A DNA stretch of 41,638 bases, taken from the NCBI GenBank assembly GCA_032117595.1, contig JAULYZ010000081.1:1-41638 (forward strand), read 5' to 3'. Numbering within the stretch: the stretch's first letter is position 1; the number at the start of each line of letters is the position of its first letter. This document shows, piece after piece, positions 41,026-41,638 of the stretch. The translations under genes were made by a program, and so were the position numbers. Source of the stretch: WLJO01 sp032117595. GTDB taxonomy: Bacteria > Actinomycetota > Acidimicrobiia > Acidimicrobiales > Ilumatobacteraceae. A model generated the notes under the pieces. The model saw only the letters and a list, made by a program, of their open reading frames with translations, was not told the DNA's origin and did not search any database.

Positions 41026-41638
41026 GTGACCTCCCGATCCCCACTCGTCGCGCGCGCCCGGGCCGGATGGGAGCGGGGACTCTGGTTCGTTCCGGCACTC
41101 GTCGTCGTGCTGGCGATGCGCTGGCGCTTCATCGGGACGCCGATCACCGCCGACGAGGGCGGCTATCTCGCCGAGGCGCGCGCCTGGGGACGCGGTGCCG
41201 TGCTCTACCGGGACGTCTGGGTCGACCGTCCACAGGGCCTGCTCGTCATGTTCTGGTTCTGGGACCTGCTGGGCCTCGGCACGCCTGAGGGTGTGCGTGT
41301 GCTTGCGCTCGTGCTCTGCCTCGTCGGTGCTGCGTCGTGCGGTGTCATCGCAGGTCGGGTTGTCGGTGCCCGAGCCCGCCCTTGGGCCGCCGTCGGTGCC
41401 GGAGTGTTCGTCAGCCTCCCGCAGGCCGAGGGGTTCATCGCGAACGCCGAACTGCTGAGCTGCGGTGTTGGGGCGCTGGCGCTCGCGGTGCTCGTGTGCT
41501 CTGCCTGGGGGCGGGAGTCACCGTCGCTGCGTGGTCTCGCGCTGGCCGGCTTTCTCGGCGCGAGCGCGTTCTCGGTGAAACAGAGCGGCCTCGACGCAAT
41601 CGGGGCCGGGATCGTGTGTGTTGCGGCGATCTGCATCT
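41026..41638 (+). CDS. Polytopic GT-C glycosyltransferase-like protein (cut by window edge)
   Basis: The first 204 codons of a membrane protein. After the first hydrophobic helix comes a loop with ITADEGGYLAEARAWGRG and YRDVWVDRPQGLLVM. An acidic pair in the first extracytoplasmic loop followed by this RP-x-GLL segment is typical of ArnT/PMT-like (GT-C, GT39/GT83) glycosyltransferases that use polyprenyl-phosphate sugars. Several more hydrophobic helices follow, up to the edge. GTG 41026 follows TATTCT by 6 nt. The catalytic C-terminal part is not visible, so the donor and acceptor are unknown. Confidence 0.75.
   Translation, partial: MTSRSPLVARARAGWERGLWFVPALVVVLAMRWRFIGTPITADEGGYLAEARAWGRGAVLYRDVWVDRPQGLLVMFWFWDLLGLGTPEGVRVLALVLCLVGAASCGVIAGRVVGARARPWAAVGAGVFVSLPQAEGFIANAELLSCGVGALALAVLVCSAWGRESPSLRGLALAGFLGASAFSVKQSGLDAIGAGIVCVAAICI

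Overview
The window is a gene-dense, high-G+C stretch of bacterial chromosome. The genes point to an actinomycete, most likely from the Acidimicrobiia (inference). Markers are NucS/EndoMS mismatch endonuclease, a fused actinobacterial-type 2-oxoglutarate decarboxylase/dehydrogenase (Kgd), two luciferase-like (F420-type) oxidoreductases, a mycothiol-type PIG-L deacetylase, EttA and an HRDC-bearing UvrD helicase. I see no phage, transposon, CRISPR, tRNA or rRNA. No gene-free gap exceeds 300 bp; the longest is 5306-5501, in which I see nothing convincing.

Layout. 1-5305: edge of an alpha/beta hydrolase, divergent larE, an LLM oxidoreductase plus serine hydrolase pair, and a convergent MFS exporter preceded by an ABM-fold protein. 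5502-10148: lipid and acyl-CoA functions, namely a geranylgeranyl-reductase-like flavoprotein overlapping a nitronate monooxygenase, a divergent (R)-3-hydroxyacyl-CoA-dehydrogenase-like SDR, a degenerate receiver-like protein, and an (R)-specific enoyl-CoA hydratase. 10165-15681: nucS and an ABC1 kinase, divergent from a PEP-utilising-type protein without its ATP-grasp domain, then a DHA2 drug exporter behind a possible 15-codon leader peptide. 15708-19377: an unknown membrane protein with a His-rich soluble domain, a CysQ-like phosphatase, small membrane proteins, a YdjM-like membrane hydrolase and a CVNC microprotein. 19417-26966: ettA, a PuuD-like membrane domain, a cupredoxin lipoprotein whose stop codon lies in a triplicated 15-bp repeat, kgd, and a HAD hydrolase. 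27038-33285: an NYN-nuclease/S1/histone-like-tail protein, exonuclease III, a thioesterase, a UvrD helicase, a PH/SHOCT membrane protein and a cytosolic BtuF-like protein. 33286-41638: SMP-30 lactonase, GHMP (galacto)kinase, LLM oxidoreductase, alpha/beta hydrolase, AMACR-type racemase, PIG-L deacetylase, histidine phosphatase, a four-helix membrane protein, PurU, and the start of a polytopic glycosyltransferase-like protein.

The clearest genome-scale signal is expression architecture. About twenty start codons on both strands sit 6-9 nt downstream of a TANNNT-like hexamer with no Shine-Dalgarno sequence, which is the signature of leaderless transcripts. It also settles several start sites. 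Convergent genes frequently overlap or abut, and two such junctions share a nearly identical palindromic sequence. I do not see a clear multi-gene undescribed system. The best novelty candidates are the NYN-S1-histone-tail protein, the ATP-grasp-less PEP-enzyme homologue, the His-rich membrane protein and the triplicated stop codon.
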